Origin: Gammaproteobacteria bacterium
Lineage (GTDB): Bacteria; Pseudomonadota; Gammaproteobacteria; SAR86; TMED112
Length of the DNA stretch: 12,683 bases
Direction: 5' to 3'
NCBI GenBank assembly: GCA_002683115.1
Contig: NYSP01000034.1
Coordinates: 12,069-24,751, forward strand
The notes beneath the pieces are model-generated. The model saw nothing but the letters and a program-made list of their open reading frames with translations. It ran no database searches and had not been told where the DNA came from. Below are positions 1 to 7,295 of the stretch, piece after piece. A program made the translations under genes and the position numbers. Position 1 is the stretch's first letter, and every line of letters begins with the position of its first letter.

Positions 1-654
1 AAGGAAGCTGAGAGTATATTTAACAAAGAAAAGTGTGGAACTTGTGGATCAACAATGGACGGATATGTTATTGACGAGACAAGAAAGCTTCAAATCTGCG
101 CGAGTTCGCCAATTTGCAGTGGCACAAAACTTGTTACAGGTGATTTTATCAAGCCGAAAAATGGAGAAGAGGAGCTAATCGACTGTCATAAATGTGAATC
201 AAAAATGGAGCTAAAGCTTGGTAGGTTTGGAAAGTATTTTGCGTGTCAATCAGAAAATTGCAAAGCAACACGACAACTTATGAAAAATGGGAAATTAAAA
301 CCTGTATTCATGGACCCAATAACAATGTCAGACCTTAAATGTGAAAAGTGCGATGACATATATTTATTAAGAGATAGCTTAAAAGGACTTTTTCTAGCTG
401 CCTCTCAATTTCCAAAGAATAGAGAAACTCGAGCACCTTTTATCGGTGAAATTAAACCAGTCATTAAACAAATGCCTGAAAAGTATCAAATTTTTTCAAA
501 TGCACCAGAGAAAGATCAAGATGGGGACTCTCTTGTTGTAAGATTTAACAGAAAAGATGGAAGCCATATCCTTTCTTCTGAAGCAAAAGGGAAGAAAAAG
601 AAGTTGTTCTATGTATTTGATGGCGGTGCATGGAAAGAAATGCAAAGAGATTAA
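1..654 (+). CDS. topA: DNA topoisomerase I, C-terminal part (5' end outside window)
   Basis: This is the last 217 residues of a type IA topoisomerase, the enzyme that relaxes negative supercoils behind transcription and replication. The frame is open from base 1, so the ATG at 55 is internal. The fragment is the C-terminal DNA-binding tail of zinc ribbons. The first has cysteines at window residues 12, 15, 33 and 39. The second has them at 62, 65, 82 and 87, around the segment GRFGKYFAC. A third, degenerate one keeps only C114 and C117. The motif LFLAASQFPKNRETRAP and the ending FYVFDGGAWKEM match what I recall of Pseudomonas-type TopA, which has this longer tail. The catalytic tyrosine domain lies upstream, out of view. 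TopA near lexA is also the arrangement I recall in pseudomonads. Identity is very likely; only the truncation by the window edge limits it. Confidence 0.95.
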   Translation, partial: KEAESIFNKEKCGTCGSTMDGYVIDETRKLQICASSPICSGTKLVTGDFIKPKNGEEELIDCHKCESKMELKLGRFGKYFACQSENCKATRQLMKNGKLKPVFMDPITMSDLKCEKCDDIYLLRDSLKGLFLAASQFPKNRETRAPFIGEIKPVIKQMPEKYQIFSNAPEKDQDGDSLVVRFNRKDGSHILSSEAKGKKKKLFYVFDGGAWKEMQRD

Positions 655-697
655 TAAAAACCCTTTAATAATTTTTAAAAGTACCTAATATAAAATT

Positions 698-961
698 ATG
701 TCTAAATATTTAGAGTTAGTTGAAATTTCTGAGGGTGTTGTAGTGCTGAGAAGATCAGATCAAAAAGAAGCCCCACTCGTAAAAATTGAATTTTCATCAG
801 AAGTTAAAACCCTGTTAAATGGAATGGAGTTTGACGTAGCCAAAGAAATGATTAAATCAGGAATAGAAACATTAAATAGCGACATTGATATGGACGCCTT
901 AGACGATGACGTAATTGATTCAATTCTTAAGAAAGATTTAGAGGACAGAGTAGTTCACTAA
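698..961 (+). CDS. Small acidic conserved-type protein of unknown function (87 aa)
   Basis: I cannot name this gene. It encodes 87 residues with a strand-rich start (YLELVEISEGVVVLRR) and a segment that looks helical (residues 44-60, FDVAKEMIKSG). These are followed by a strongly acidic stretch (about 62-75) and a basic/acidic tail ending RVVH. There is no signal peptide, membrane segment or cysteine, so it is probably cytosolic. It starts 43 bases after topA and ends three bases before the convergent lexA stop. I see no Shine-Dalgarno sequence. TAATAT at 686-691 is a possible -10 that would place the transcript start at the ATG, but it matches the consensus at only four of six positions. Small genes between topA and lexA are what I recall in pseudomonads, where sulA also sits there, but this one does not read like SulA and is not in lexA's orientation. 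The coding call rests on a clean frame and a plausible protein composition. Confidence 0.7.
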   Translation: MSKYLELVEISEGVVVLRRSDQKEAPLVKIEFSSEVKTLLNGMEFDVAKEMIKSGIETLNSDIDMDALDDDVIDSILKKDLEDRVVH

Positions 962-964
962 GAG

Positions 965-1555
965 TTAGATTTTGTCTCTAATAATTCCAACAGCCTTACC
1001 TTCAATACTGAATTCAGAGCTATCATCTATTTTTATATCAGAATAATTTGTATTTTCTGCAATCAAGCGAATGCCTGAGCTATCTTTTTTAAATCTTTTA
1101 AGTGTTACGTCGTCACCAATCCTTGCAACAACTATTTCACCATTCTCAGGATTCCTTATTTTGCGTACACCTACTAAGTCATCATTAAGTATTCCAGCAT
1201 CCATCATACTGTCACCCTGAACTCGTAAAAAGAAATCAACTGATTTAGTTAAGGGGTTTGAGTGAATGGTTTTCTCTACATTTTCAAATGCTAAGATTGG
1301 GGTGCCAGCAGCAACAGAACCAATTAAAGGAATTCCCGAAGCCTCTTCAACTAATTTAATGCCTCTAGATGAGCCAGGAACTTTTTCTATTACACCTTTC
1401 TTAACAAGTGCTTTAATGTGTGATTCAGCAGCATTAACAGATTTAAAATCAAGAATTTTTGCGATTTCTGCTCTTGTTGGTGGATAACCATTGTTCTGAA
1501 CAGATTCTTTGATAACATCAAAGACTTTGATCTGTTGTGAAGTAAGGTTTAACAT
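965..1555 (-). CDS. lexA: LexA, SOS-response repressor and self-cleaving protease
   Basis: LexA represses DNA-damage genes and cleaves itself when RecA is activated. The protein is 196 residues, close to the usual length of about 200. Its N-terminal winged-helix DNA-binding domain (1-70) carries PPTRAEIAKILDFKSVNAAE. The Ala-Gly cleavage site is A83-G84 in GSVAAGTP. The protease domain has catalytic Ser116 (GDSMMDAG) and Lys153 (VTLKRFKK). The frame can be extended upstream to 1603, adding 16 residues, but I chose the ATG at 1553-1555. It gives MLNLTSQQ, which aligns with the family start. The longer version would translate the operator and overlap the divergent gene. A LexA box begins at the start codon, so autoregulation is expected. 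The predicted transcript start is the A of the ATG, giving a leaderless message. The gene ends three bases from the convergent 87-residue gene. Confidence 0.97.
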   Translation of the reverse strand: MLNLTSQQIKVFDVIKESVQNNGYPPTRAEIAKILDFKSVNAAESHIKALVKKGVIEKVPGSSRGIKLVEEASGIPLIGSVAAGTPILAFENVEKTIHSNPLTKSVDFFLRVQGDSMMDAGILNDDLVGVRKIRNPENGEIVVARIGDDVTLKRFKKDSSGIRLIAENTNYSDIKIDDSSEFSIEGKAVGIIRDKI

Positions 1556-1578
1556 ACTGTAATTATATACAGTAATAT
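1549..1578 (+). promoter_or_regulatory. Candidate promoter for the rightward operon, with the SOS box in its spacer
   Basis: TTAACA at 1549-1554 matches the -35 consensus at five of six positions. TAATAT at 1573-1578 matches the -10 at four of six, with an 18-base spacer. The spacer is filled almost exactly by the LexA box, so repression would be direct if this promoter is real. It would start transcription near 1585, leaving a leader of about 12 bases. Another TATAAT on this strand (1593-1598) overlaps the ATG at 1597 and is therefore too close. The call is tentative. Confidence 0.35.
1555..1574. promoter_or_regulatory. LexA operator (SOS box) between lexA and the divergent operon
   Basis: On the minus strand this reads TACTGTATATAATTACAGTA, which fits the gammaproteobacterial SOS-box pattern CTG-N10-CAG with the TA-rich centre and flanking TA. 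The core is 1557-1572, and only the central bases depart from perfect symmetry. Its edge touches the A of the lexA ATG, and it lies 22 bases from the ATG of the divergent 5'-nucleotidase gene. LexA bound here should block lexA transcription. It may also affect the divergent genes, since it is the only operator in the 41-base spacer. Confidence 0.93.
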
Positions 1579-1590
1579 GAGAAAAATACA
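1562..1590 (-). promoter_or_regulatory. lexA promoter with consensus -10 inside the SOS box
   Basis: The minus strand has a perfect TATAAT at 1567-1562, within the LexA box. Six bases separate it from the A of the lexA ATG at 1555, so the -10 occupies exactly -12 to -7 if transcription starts at that A. That predicts a leaderless mRNA, and no Shine-Dalgarno sequence is present. The -35 is weak: TGTATT (1590-1585, 17-base spacer) or TTGTAT one base further out. The -10 is convincing; the exact start site is inferred. Confidence 0.75.
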
Positions 1591-1596
1591 AATATA

Positions 1597-2475
1597 ATGT
1601 CAATTTTAAAAATAGGGATAAGTTCTAGAGCTCTTTTTGATCTAAAAGATAGCCATGCCATTTTCAAAAAAAAAGGCATTGATGAATATGCTGAATATCA
1701 AAAAAAGAATGAAAATAAAGTCCTTGATCGAGGCGTAGCTTTCGATCTAGTTGAAAAGCTTCTCAAGATGAATAAAAAAAACGAGCAGATTGTGGAAGTT
1801 ATTCTGCTTTCAAGGAATAGCTCTGATACAGGTTTAAGAATTTTTAATTCCATTGAAAAAAATAATTTAAATATAACTAGAGCTGTATTTTCAGGAGGAG
1901 AAAGTCCATTCCCGTATGTAGATGCGCTCGATATTGATTTATTTCTATCTGCAGATATCAAAGATGTAAAAAAAGCAATTAAGAATAATATTGCAGCTGC
2001 TCATATCATTACGGATAAATACAAACCATCCGATAGCAAGCAACTGAGAATTGGATTTGATGCGGATGCAGTTATTTTTTCGGATGAGTCTGAAATTACT
2101 TTCAAGAAAAAAGGATTAAAAACTTATTTGAAAGAAGAAGGAGCTTCAAAAAAGTTAATGAATCCTGGTCCTTTTAATAGTTTTTTAAAGAAACTTAATG
2201 AGATTCAATCAAAATATACTGTTAAAAAATGCCCAATTCGGATAGCTTTAGTTACAGCAAGAGCTGCGCCTGCTCATAAAAGAGTAATTAATACTTTACG
2301 TAAAGAAAATATCAGGATTGATGAAACTTTTTTTCTTGGAGGCTTAGCTAAAGGAAAATTTTTAAAGGGTTTTTCAGCAGATATCTTTTTTGATGATTTA
2401 TCAGAAAACTGTATGGAAACTACAAGCCATGTTTCAACTGGGCATGTACCATATGGTATAAACAACGAAGAATGA
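1597..2475 (+). CDS. 5'-nucleotidase family protein (HAD-like)
   Basis: This 292-residue protein reads as the bacterial 5'-nucleotidase family (Pfam 5-nucleotidase, recalled as PF06189), which dephosphorylates nucleoside monophosphates. The N-terminus KIGISSRALFDLKDSHAIF is typical. LSRNSSDTGLRIFNSI (71-86), ITRAVFSGGESPFPYV (93-108) and FDADAVIFSDESE (154-166) follow. The last looks like the HAD Asp-x-Asp nucleophile loop. ALVTARAAPAHKRVI (217-231) and DIFFDDL (262-268) complete the HAD-like fold. No signal peptide is visible, so it is probably cytosolic. It is the first gene of the rightward run, starting 41 bases from lexA with the SOS box between them, and it overlaps thrH by four bases (ATGA). 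A link to nucleotide turnover during DNA damage is possible but is inference from position alone. The substrate cannot be read from the sequence. Confidence 0.85.
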   Translation: MSILKIGISSRALFDLKDSHAIFKKKGIDEYAEYQKKNENKVLDRGVAFDLVEKLLKMNKKNEQIVEVILLSRNSSDTGLRIFNSIEKNNLNITRAVFSGGESPFPYVDALDIDLFLSADIKDVKKAIKNNIAAAHIITDKYKPSDSKQLRIGFDADAVIFSDESEITFKKKGLKTYLKEEGASKKLMNPGPFNSFLKKLNEIQSKYTVKKCPIRIALVTARAAPAHKRVINTLRKENIRIDETFFLGGLAKGKFLKGFSADIFFDDLSENCMETTSHVSTGHVPYGINNEE

Positions 2476-3062
2476 AAATACTTTGTACTGATCTAGAAGG
2501 AACTTTGGGGCCAGAAATTTGGCAAGAAATTGGTATTGAATTCAATATTAAAGAATTAAATTTAACAACTCGAGACATCCCAGATTTTGATGAGTTAATG
2601 CAAATGAGGATGAAAGCTTTATCAAAAAACAAAGTAAGCGTTCAAAAAATAAAGTCTTTTGTAAAAAATATAGAACCTTATGATGGAGCAAAGAAATTCC
2701 TAGAGTCTTTAAAGCATGAATATCAAATAGTTATAGTCTCCGATACATTTTACGATTTGTGCATACCACTGGTGTCAAAATTAGGCAATTATCCAATACT
2801 TTGCCACAAATTAATCATTGATGATGATTTCATAACTGGCTATGTGAAGAGACAACAAGACCCAAAGAAGAAAGTGATCATGGGATTTCAATCCATGAAC
2901 TATGAATGTTTCTGCATTGGTGATTCCTATAATGATATACAGATGATAGATCAAGCAGATGGAGCATTTATTTTTGCTTCTGCTGAAGTCATCAAATCAA
3001 GACCTGATATTATGAATTTTGAAAGTTATAATGATTTAAAACTACACCTTATTGATGAATAA
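2472..3062 (+). CDS. thrH: ThrH-type phosphoserine phosphatase / phosphoserine:homoserine phosphotransferase
   Basis: ThrH is a HAD-superfamily enzyme, characterised in Pseudomonas aeruginosa, that dephosphorylates phosphoserine and can pass the phosphate to homoserine. This protein is 196 residues, about family length. Motif I is DLEG with D7 and E9; Asp-x-Glu in place of the usual Asp-x-Asp is the ThrH signature. [12 protein letters not shown] (32-43) is the cap region. Motif II is SDTFYD (90-95), the conserved lysine lies in DPKKK (130-134), and motif IV is GDSYND (150-155). It begins inside the stop of the 5'-nucleotidase gene (ATGA overlap), which suggests translational coupling, and its end overlaps queH by eight bases. 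It could serve serine or threonine synthesis. The sequence does not show which activity dominates in the cell. Confidence 0.92.
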   Translation: MKILCTDLEGTLGPEIWQEIGIEFNIKELNLTTRDIPDFDELMQMRMKALSKNKVSVQKIKSFVKNIEPYDGAKKFLESLKHEYQIVIVSDTFYDLCIPLVSKLGNYPILCHKLIIDDDFITGYVKRQQDPKKKVIMGFQSMNYECFCIGDSYNDIQMIDQADGAFIFASAEVIKSRPDIMNFESYNDLKLHLIDE

Positions 3063-3723
3063 TTTCTCCCTCGACAAGTTCGATCGTCCAACCTTAACGC
3101 TCCCAAAGAATGGAAAAAAATTACTTTTGCATAGTTGCTGTGCCCCTTGTGCCGGAGAGATTATGGAAGCGGTTGCTGCATCACAGATTGATACAACTAT
3201 TTATTTCTATAATCCAAATATTCATCCAGTGCAAGAATATGAAATCAGAAAGAATGAAAACATCCGTTTTGCAGAAAAACTCGGTTTTGATTTCATTGAT
3301 GCAGATTATGATAAAGATAACTGGTTCGAGAGAATAAAAGGGCTTGAAGATGCTCCAGAAAGGGGTGAGAGATGTACAGTGTGTTTTGATATGAGGTTTG
3401 AAAGATCAGCACTTTATGCTCATGAAAATGGATTTGACACTTTTGCAACAACACTTGGAATATCAAGATGGAAGGACTTAAATCAGATTAATACATCTGG
3501 TTTAAAAGCTGCAAATCGTTATAATGATTTGGAATTCTGGGATTTCAACTGGCGCAAGCAAGGTGGATCTTCAAGAATGTTAGAGATTTCAAAACAAGAA
3601 AAATTCTATAAACAGGAATATTGTGGGTGTGTTTATAGTCTTAGAGATACAAATAGGTGGCGAAAATCTCAAGGTAGAGAAATTATAAAAAGAGGTATTA
3701 ACTTTTACGAAATTAAGACATGA
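3055..3723 (+). CDS. queH: Epoxyqueuosine reductase QueH
   Basis: QueH performs the last step of queuosine synthesis, reducing epoxyqueuosine in the tRNA wobble position to queuosine. It is the non-homologous alternative to the cobalamin-dependent QueG. The 222-residue protein carries the family cysteine sets: C28-C29 and C32 in HSCCAPC, C107 and C110 in RCTVCFDMR, and C190/C192 in QEYCGCVYS. The CC and CxxC pairs bind the iron-sulfur cluster in characterised members. [19 protein letters not shown] (50-68) and [16 protein letters not shown] (131-146) are also typical. The frame can open one codon earlier at a TTG (3052). I prefer the ATG at 3055, inside the end of thrH, giving an eight-base overlap. 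It overlaps prpC by four bases. No other queuosine gene is in the window. Confidence 0.93.
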   Translation: MNNFSLDKFDRPTLTLPKNGKKLLLHSCCAPCAGEIMEAVAASQIDTTIYFYNPNIHPVQEYEIRKNENIRFAEKLGFDFIDADYDKDNWFERIKGLEDAPERGERCTVCFDMRFERSALYAHENGFDTFATTLGISRWKDLNQINTSGLKAANRYNDLEFWDFNWRKQGGSSRMLEISKQEKFYKQEYCGCVYSLRDTNRWRKSQGREIIKRGINFYEIKT

Positions 3724-4835
3724 AAAAATTACAAGGTGCAGGATTACGAGGACAATCAGCAGGACAAACCTCACTTTCAACCGTTGAGCAAGAAGGAAGC
3801 TTAAGATACTTAGGCTATTCAATAGAAGATCTCGCTGAGCACGCTTCCTTTGAAGAAGTTGCCTTTCTTTTACTTATGGGAAAATTGCCAAGTGAGAGTG
3901 AACTTGTAGCTTTTGAGACAGAACTTGCAGGTGTAAGAGAAATGCCAAAAAGTCTTGTAAATGTAGTTGAATCTATCCCAGCAGATGCCCACCCAATGGA
4001 AGTGATAAGAACAATAATTTCTTACATGGGTGTGATTGAACCAGAGAAAACCTTTGATGATCAGCTAGCTGTTACCAAAAGATTATTGGGCGTTGCTACA
4101 ACTGCTATTGTTTATTGGTTTAAGTATTCTCATGAAGGAATAAGAGTAGATCTAGAATCAAATGAAGTTTCTGTTGCAGCACATTTTCTTAAATTGCTCA
4201 GACAAGAAGAGATTCCTGAACTGCACAAGAAAACACTCGATGTATCTCTAACTTTATATGCAGAGCATGAGTTTAACGCTTCAACATTTACAGGCAGGGT
4301 ATGTGCTTCGACACTATCTGATCTACATTCTTGTTTAACGGCAGCAGTTGGAAGTTTAAGAGGTCCTTTACATGGTGGAGCTAATGAAGAGGCAATGAAA
4401 ATGTTAGAGGAGATAGATTCTGTAGATGATGTGAAAAGCTTTATTGATAATAAGCTGGAAAACAAAGAAAAAATTATGGGTTTTGGGCACGCCGTTTATT
4501 CAGTTAAAGATCCAAGAAGCGACATAATTAAATCTTATTCTGAAAAATTAAGTATGGATCATAAAGATAAAATCCTTCATGATGCTGCTGTTGTTATGGA
4601 AGCCCACTTAAAAGAAAAGAAAGGGCTATTTCCAAATACAGATTTTTTCCATGCACCTGCTTACCATTATATGGGTATACCTACAAAGCTATTCACACCT
4701 TTATTTGCAATTGCTCGAATCATCGGCTGGTCAGCACATGCCTATGAACAAAGAGGCAATAACAGAATTATAAGACCTAGTGCAGATTATATTGGACCTG
4801 AAGACCGAAGCTGGGTCGATATCAAGTCCAGATAA
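3720..4835 (+). CDS. prpC: 2-methylcitrate synthase PrpC
   Basis: PrpC condenses propionyl-CoA with oxaloacetate to give 2-methylcitrate, the entry step of the methylcitrate cycle. The 371 residues match the usual short citrate-synthase-type length of PrpC. The N-terminus [16 protein letters not shown] is the PrpC signature, where true citrate synthases differ. Active-site residues are visible: H218 in [11 protein letters not shown]257 in [15 protein letters not shown], and D308 in [36 protein letters not shown] (336-353) closes the CoA/oxaloacetate site. It starts inside the queH stop codon (ATGA) and shares one base with prpD (TAATG), consistent with coupled translation. Alternative reading: a citrate synthase with dual specificity. 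The adjoining prpD argues for methylcitrate. It is presumably cytosolic. Confidence 0.94.
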   Translation: MKKLQGAGLRGQSAGQTSLSTVEQEGSLRYLGYSIEDLAEHASFEEVAFLLLMGKLPSESELVAFETELAGVREMPKSLVNVVESIPADAHPMEVIRTIISYMGVIEPEKTFDDQLAVTKRLLGVATTAIVYWFKYSHEGIRVDLESNEVSVAAHFLKLLRQEEIPELHKKTLDVSLTLYAEHEFNASTFTGRVCASTLSDLHSCLTAAVGSLRGPLHGGANEEAMKMLEEIDSVDDVKSFIDNKLENKEKIMGFGHAVYSVKDPRSDIIKSYSEKLSMDHKDKILHDAAVVMEAHLKEKKGLFPNTDFFHAPAYHYMGIPTKLFTPLFAIARIIGWSAHAYEQRGNNRIIRPSADYIGPEDRSWVDIKSR

Positions 4836-6220
4836 TGACTAACTACGACCCTGTAATAAAAAAAATTTCTGATTATGTGCATGGCTATTCGTCATCAGAC
4901 GAATCTTTAAATGAAGCTAAGACCTGTTTTTTTGACAGCATTGCATGTGGATTCATGGCACTTGAACATGAAAATGCAAAAAAATTTATAGAGCTTGATC
5001 ATATTAAATATTCAACAGGAAACATTCGTGTACTTGGTACAAATGTCAAAACAAACGCTATAGAAGCAACTTTTCTTAATGGCTTATTCATTAGGTGGTT
5101 AGATTTTAACGATACATGGCTAGCAAAAGAATGGGGACACCCATCAGATAATTTAGCTATCATTCTTGCTTTAATCGATCACCTAAAAATAAATAAGGAA
5201 AAAGATTTAACTTTTAAAGAAGTGTTAAATTTCATGATAATGGCTCATGAGATTCAAGGCTGCTTAGCTATAGAAAATAGTCTCAATTCAGTTGGTTTAG
5301 ATCATGTTGCATTCGTTAAAATTGCCTCAACTGCCGTAGGATCAAAAATGCTTGGTCAAACCAAAGAGCAGACCCAAGCTGCATTAAGCAACGCTTTTCT
5401 CGATGGACAAAGTTTGAGAACTTATAGGCACTTTCCTAATACTGGAGCAAGGAAAAGTTGGGCGGCTGGTGATGCAGCTGCTAAGGCACTCAAACAAATC
5501 TTTATTAGCGAGGTAAGCAACGAGAATTATCCTACAGCTATTTCAGCAACTAGCTGGGGCTTTAATGAGGTTTTATTAAAGTCACCCTTACAACTTGAGC
5601 GAGAACTCGATTCTTATGTAATGGATAATATTTTGTACAAAGTTTCTTTTCCTGCTGAGTTTCACGCTCAAACTGCGGCAGAAGCTGCAATAAAAATTTC
5701 TGAAAAACTAAAAGATCGAATAAAAGATATCAAAAATATTCAAATTCAGACTCAAGAACCTGGTATAAGAATTATTTCAAAAAAAGGGCCGCTCACAAAC
5801 TATGCTGACAGAGATCATTGCATAGAATATATTGTTTCATTCTGTCTCATCAATGGTTCTTTAGATTCAAATTCGTATAAGGATTCTGCTGCAGATGACA
5901 GAAACATAGATATGCTAAGAGAGCTGATGACAACGAAAGAAAACCCAAATTATACTGAGATGTACTACGATTTGAATGACAGGGCTATACCAAATAAAGT
6001 CACTGTAGAAATGCAGTCTGGTGAAATATTTGAAGAAGAGGTAATTTATCCACTCGGCCATAGGAACAGAAGAGACGAATCAAAAAAATACCTTAGAGAT
6101 AAATTTCTTGATGGATTAAAAATTCACGATAGAGATAAAGCAAATCTTATAGAATTTTATGATGAAAAAGATCTAGATTCTATTAACATATACGATCTGA
6201 TTAATAATATTTATAAATAA
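4835..6220 (+). CDS. prpD: 2-methylcitrate dehydratase PrpD
   Basis: PrpD dehydrates 2-methylcitrate to 2-methyl-cis-aconitate, the step after PrpC. The protein is 461 residues, slightly shorter than the roughly 483 of the E. coli enzyme, and belongs to the MmgE/PrpD family. Diagnostic blocks are WLDFNDTWLAKEWGHPSDN (88-106), LRTYRHFPNTGARKSWAAGD (194-213), FPAEFHAQTAAEAA (272-285), NYADRDHCIEYIV (322-334) and YPLGHRNRRDES (405-416). These are specific enough to separate PrpD from generic MmgE relatives. It starts on the last base of the prpC stop and ends one base before aroC. No Shine-Dalgarno sequence precedes it, so re-initiation after prpC is likely. PrpB (methylisocitrate lyase), AcnD and PrpF are absent from the window. 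AcnB at the right edge could hydrate its product. Confidence 0.93.
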   Translation: MTNYDPVIKKISDYVHGYSSSDESLNEAKTCFFDSIACGFMALEHENAKKFIELDHIKYSTGNIRVLGTNVKTNAIEATFLNGLFIRWLDFNDTWLAKEWGHPSDNLAIILALIDHLKINKEKDLTFKEVLNFMIMAHEIQGCLAIENSLNSVGLDHVAFVKIASTAVGSKMLGQTKEQTQAALSNAFLDGQSLRTYRHFPNTGARKSWAAGDAAAKALKQIFISEVSNENYPTAISATSWGFNEVLLKSPLQLERELDSYVMDNILYKVSFPAEFHAQTAAEAAIKISEKLKDRIKDIKNIQIQTQEPGIRIISKKGPLTNYADRDHCIEYIVSFCLINGSLDSNSYKDSAADDRNIDMLRELMTTKENPNYTEMYYDLNDRAIPNKVTVEMQSGEIFEEEVIYPLGHRNRRDESKKYLRDKFLDGLKIHDRDKANLIEFYDEKDLDSINIYDLINNIYK

Positions 6221-6221
6221 T

Positions 6222-7295
6222 ATGTCAGGAAATACTTTTGGAACAATTTTTAAGATCACCACATTTGGTGAGAGCCATGGTGTGGCTTTAGGTGCTGTAG
6301 TTGATGGTTGTCCTCCTAATATTGAGATAAATGAAGAAATCATTCAAAAGGAGTTGGATAAAAGAAAGCCTGGCCAGTCTAAATTTGTCACACAGAGAAA
6401 AGAGGAAGACGAAATTGAAATTTTGTCTGGAGTATTTGAAGGCAAGACAACAGGTACCCCAATTGGGTTGTTAATCAAAAATATTGACCAAAAATCAAAA
6501 GATTACGAAAACATTAAAAATAAATTCAGACCCGGACATGCTGATATTACTTACCAAGAAAAATATGGGATCAGAGATTATAGGGGCGGTGGACGAGCGA
6601 GTGCACGCGAAACGGCAATGAGGGTTGCAGGCGGTGCAATTGCGAAACAAGTTTTGAATTCCATGAATATAGATGTGAAAAGTGGAGTAGTTCAAGTAGG
6701 TAAAATAGAAGCTGAAAATATAAACTTTGATACAGAGAAAAATGAGTTCAATTTTTTAGATGATTCAAAAGTTTTTGAGTTAGAAGAATTCTTTAAAACA
6801 CTTATCAAGAACCAAGATTCTATAGGAGCTAGAATTCTAATTAATATTGCAGGTATGCCAGCAGGAATTGGTTCACCTGTCTTTTCTAAACTTGATGCTG
6901 AGCTAGCAAAAGCATTAATGAGTGTTAATGCAGTAAAAGCAGTAGAAATAGGCATGGGTGCCAAAGTTGCATCAATGAAAGGTTCTGAGAATAGGGACTT
7001 GATTACAAAAGATGGTTTCAATTCAAATAATTCAGGAGGAATTCTGGGAGGCATTTCAAATGGAGATGAGATAAACCTTTATGCATCACTTAAGCCTACT
7101 TCAAGCATATCCCAAAAAACTTCTACTATTGACACTGAAAATAATGAAGTTGAGTTAGAAATTAAAGGAAGACACGATCCTTGTGTTGGTTTAAGGGCAG
7201 CTCCTATTCTTGAAGCTATGACTTCTATATGCATCTTAGATCAAATACTTTTAGATAGAGGACAATGCTTCGATGTATCAAGAAAATTTGATTAA
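6222..7295 (+). CDS. aroC: Chorismate synthase
   Basis: AroC converts 5-enolpyruvylshikimate-3-phosphate to chorismate, the last step of the shikimate pathway. It uses reduced FMN, which is not consumed. The 357-residue protein is full length. Signatures in order are FGESHGVALGAVVDGCPP (15-32, with the conserved His19), RPGHADITYQEKYGIRDYRG (103-122), GGRASARETAMRVAGGAIAK (123-142), NNSGGILGGISNG (269-281) and GRHDPCVGLRAAPILEAM (316-333). The ATG lies one base after the prpD stop, with no Shine-Dalgarno sequence. The 3' end overlaps the FimV-like gene by 23 bases. In many gammaproteobacteria aroC lies elsewhere; here it is placed directly before the fimV-truA block. Identity is secure. Confidence 0.98.
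   Translation: MSGNTFGTIFKITTFGESHGVALGAVVDGCPPNIEINEEIIQKELDKRKPGQSKFVTQRKEEDEIEILSGVFEGKTTGTPIGLLIKNIDQKSKDYENIKNKFRPGHADITYQEKYGIRDYRGGGRASARETAMRVAGGAIAKQVLNSMNIDVKSGVVQVGKIEAENINFDTEKNEFNFLDDSKVFELEEFFKTLIKNQDSIGARILINIAGMPAGIGSPVFSKLDAELAKALMSVNAVKAVEIGMGAKVASMKGSENRDLITKDGFNSNNSGGILGGISNGDEINLYASLKPTSSISQKTSTIDTENNEVELEIKGRHDPCVGLRAAPILEAMTSICILDQILLDRGQCFDVSRKFD

Noticed and set aside
940..980. Imperfect inverted repeat around the stops of the 87-residue gene and lexA (AGAGGACA with TGTCTCT)
   Set aside because: The arms are mismatched, the loop is long and no T-run follows, so it does not make a credible terminator.
1593..1598. TATAAT on the plus strand as the -10 of the 5'-nucleotidase gene
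   Set aside because: It overlaps the ATG at 1597, so transcription would begin downstream of the start codon. The protein's N-terminus matches its family from that ATG, so a later start is unlikely.
1556..1603. A longer lexA starting at 1603 with 16 extra residues
   Set aside because: It would translate through the SOS box and promoter and overlap the divergent gene. MLNLTSQQ from 1555 aligns with the known LexA N-terminus.
3052..3054. TTG as the queH start
   Set aside because: The next codon is an ATG and no ribosome-binding site favours the TTG. The difference is a single residue.
4130..4465. A 111-codon open frame antisense to prpC
   Set aside because: It covers the conserved active-site region of PrpC and has no recognisable protein features; it is a strand shadow.
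6692..7054. A 120-codon open frame antisense to aroC
   Set aside because: It lies wholly within aroC, which is conserved across the region. Its composition mirrors the codon pattern of the opposite strand, and no start signal was seen.
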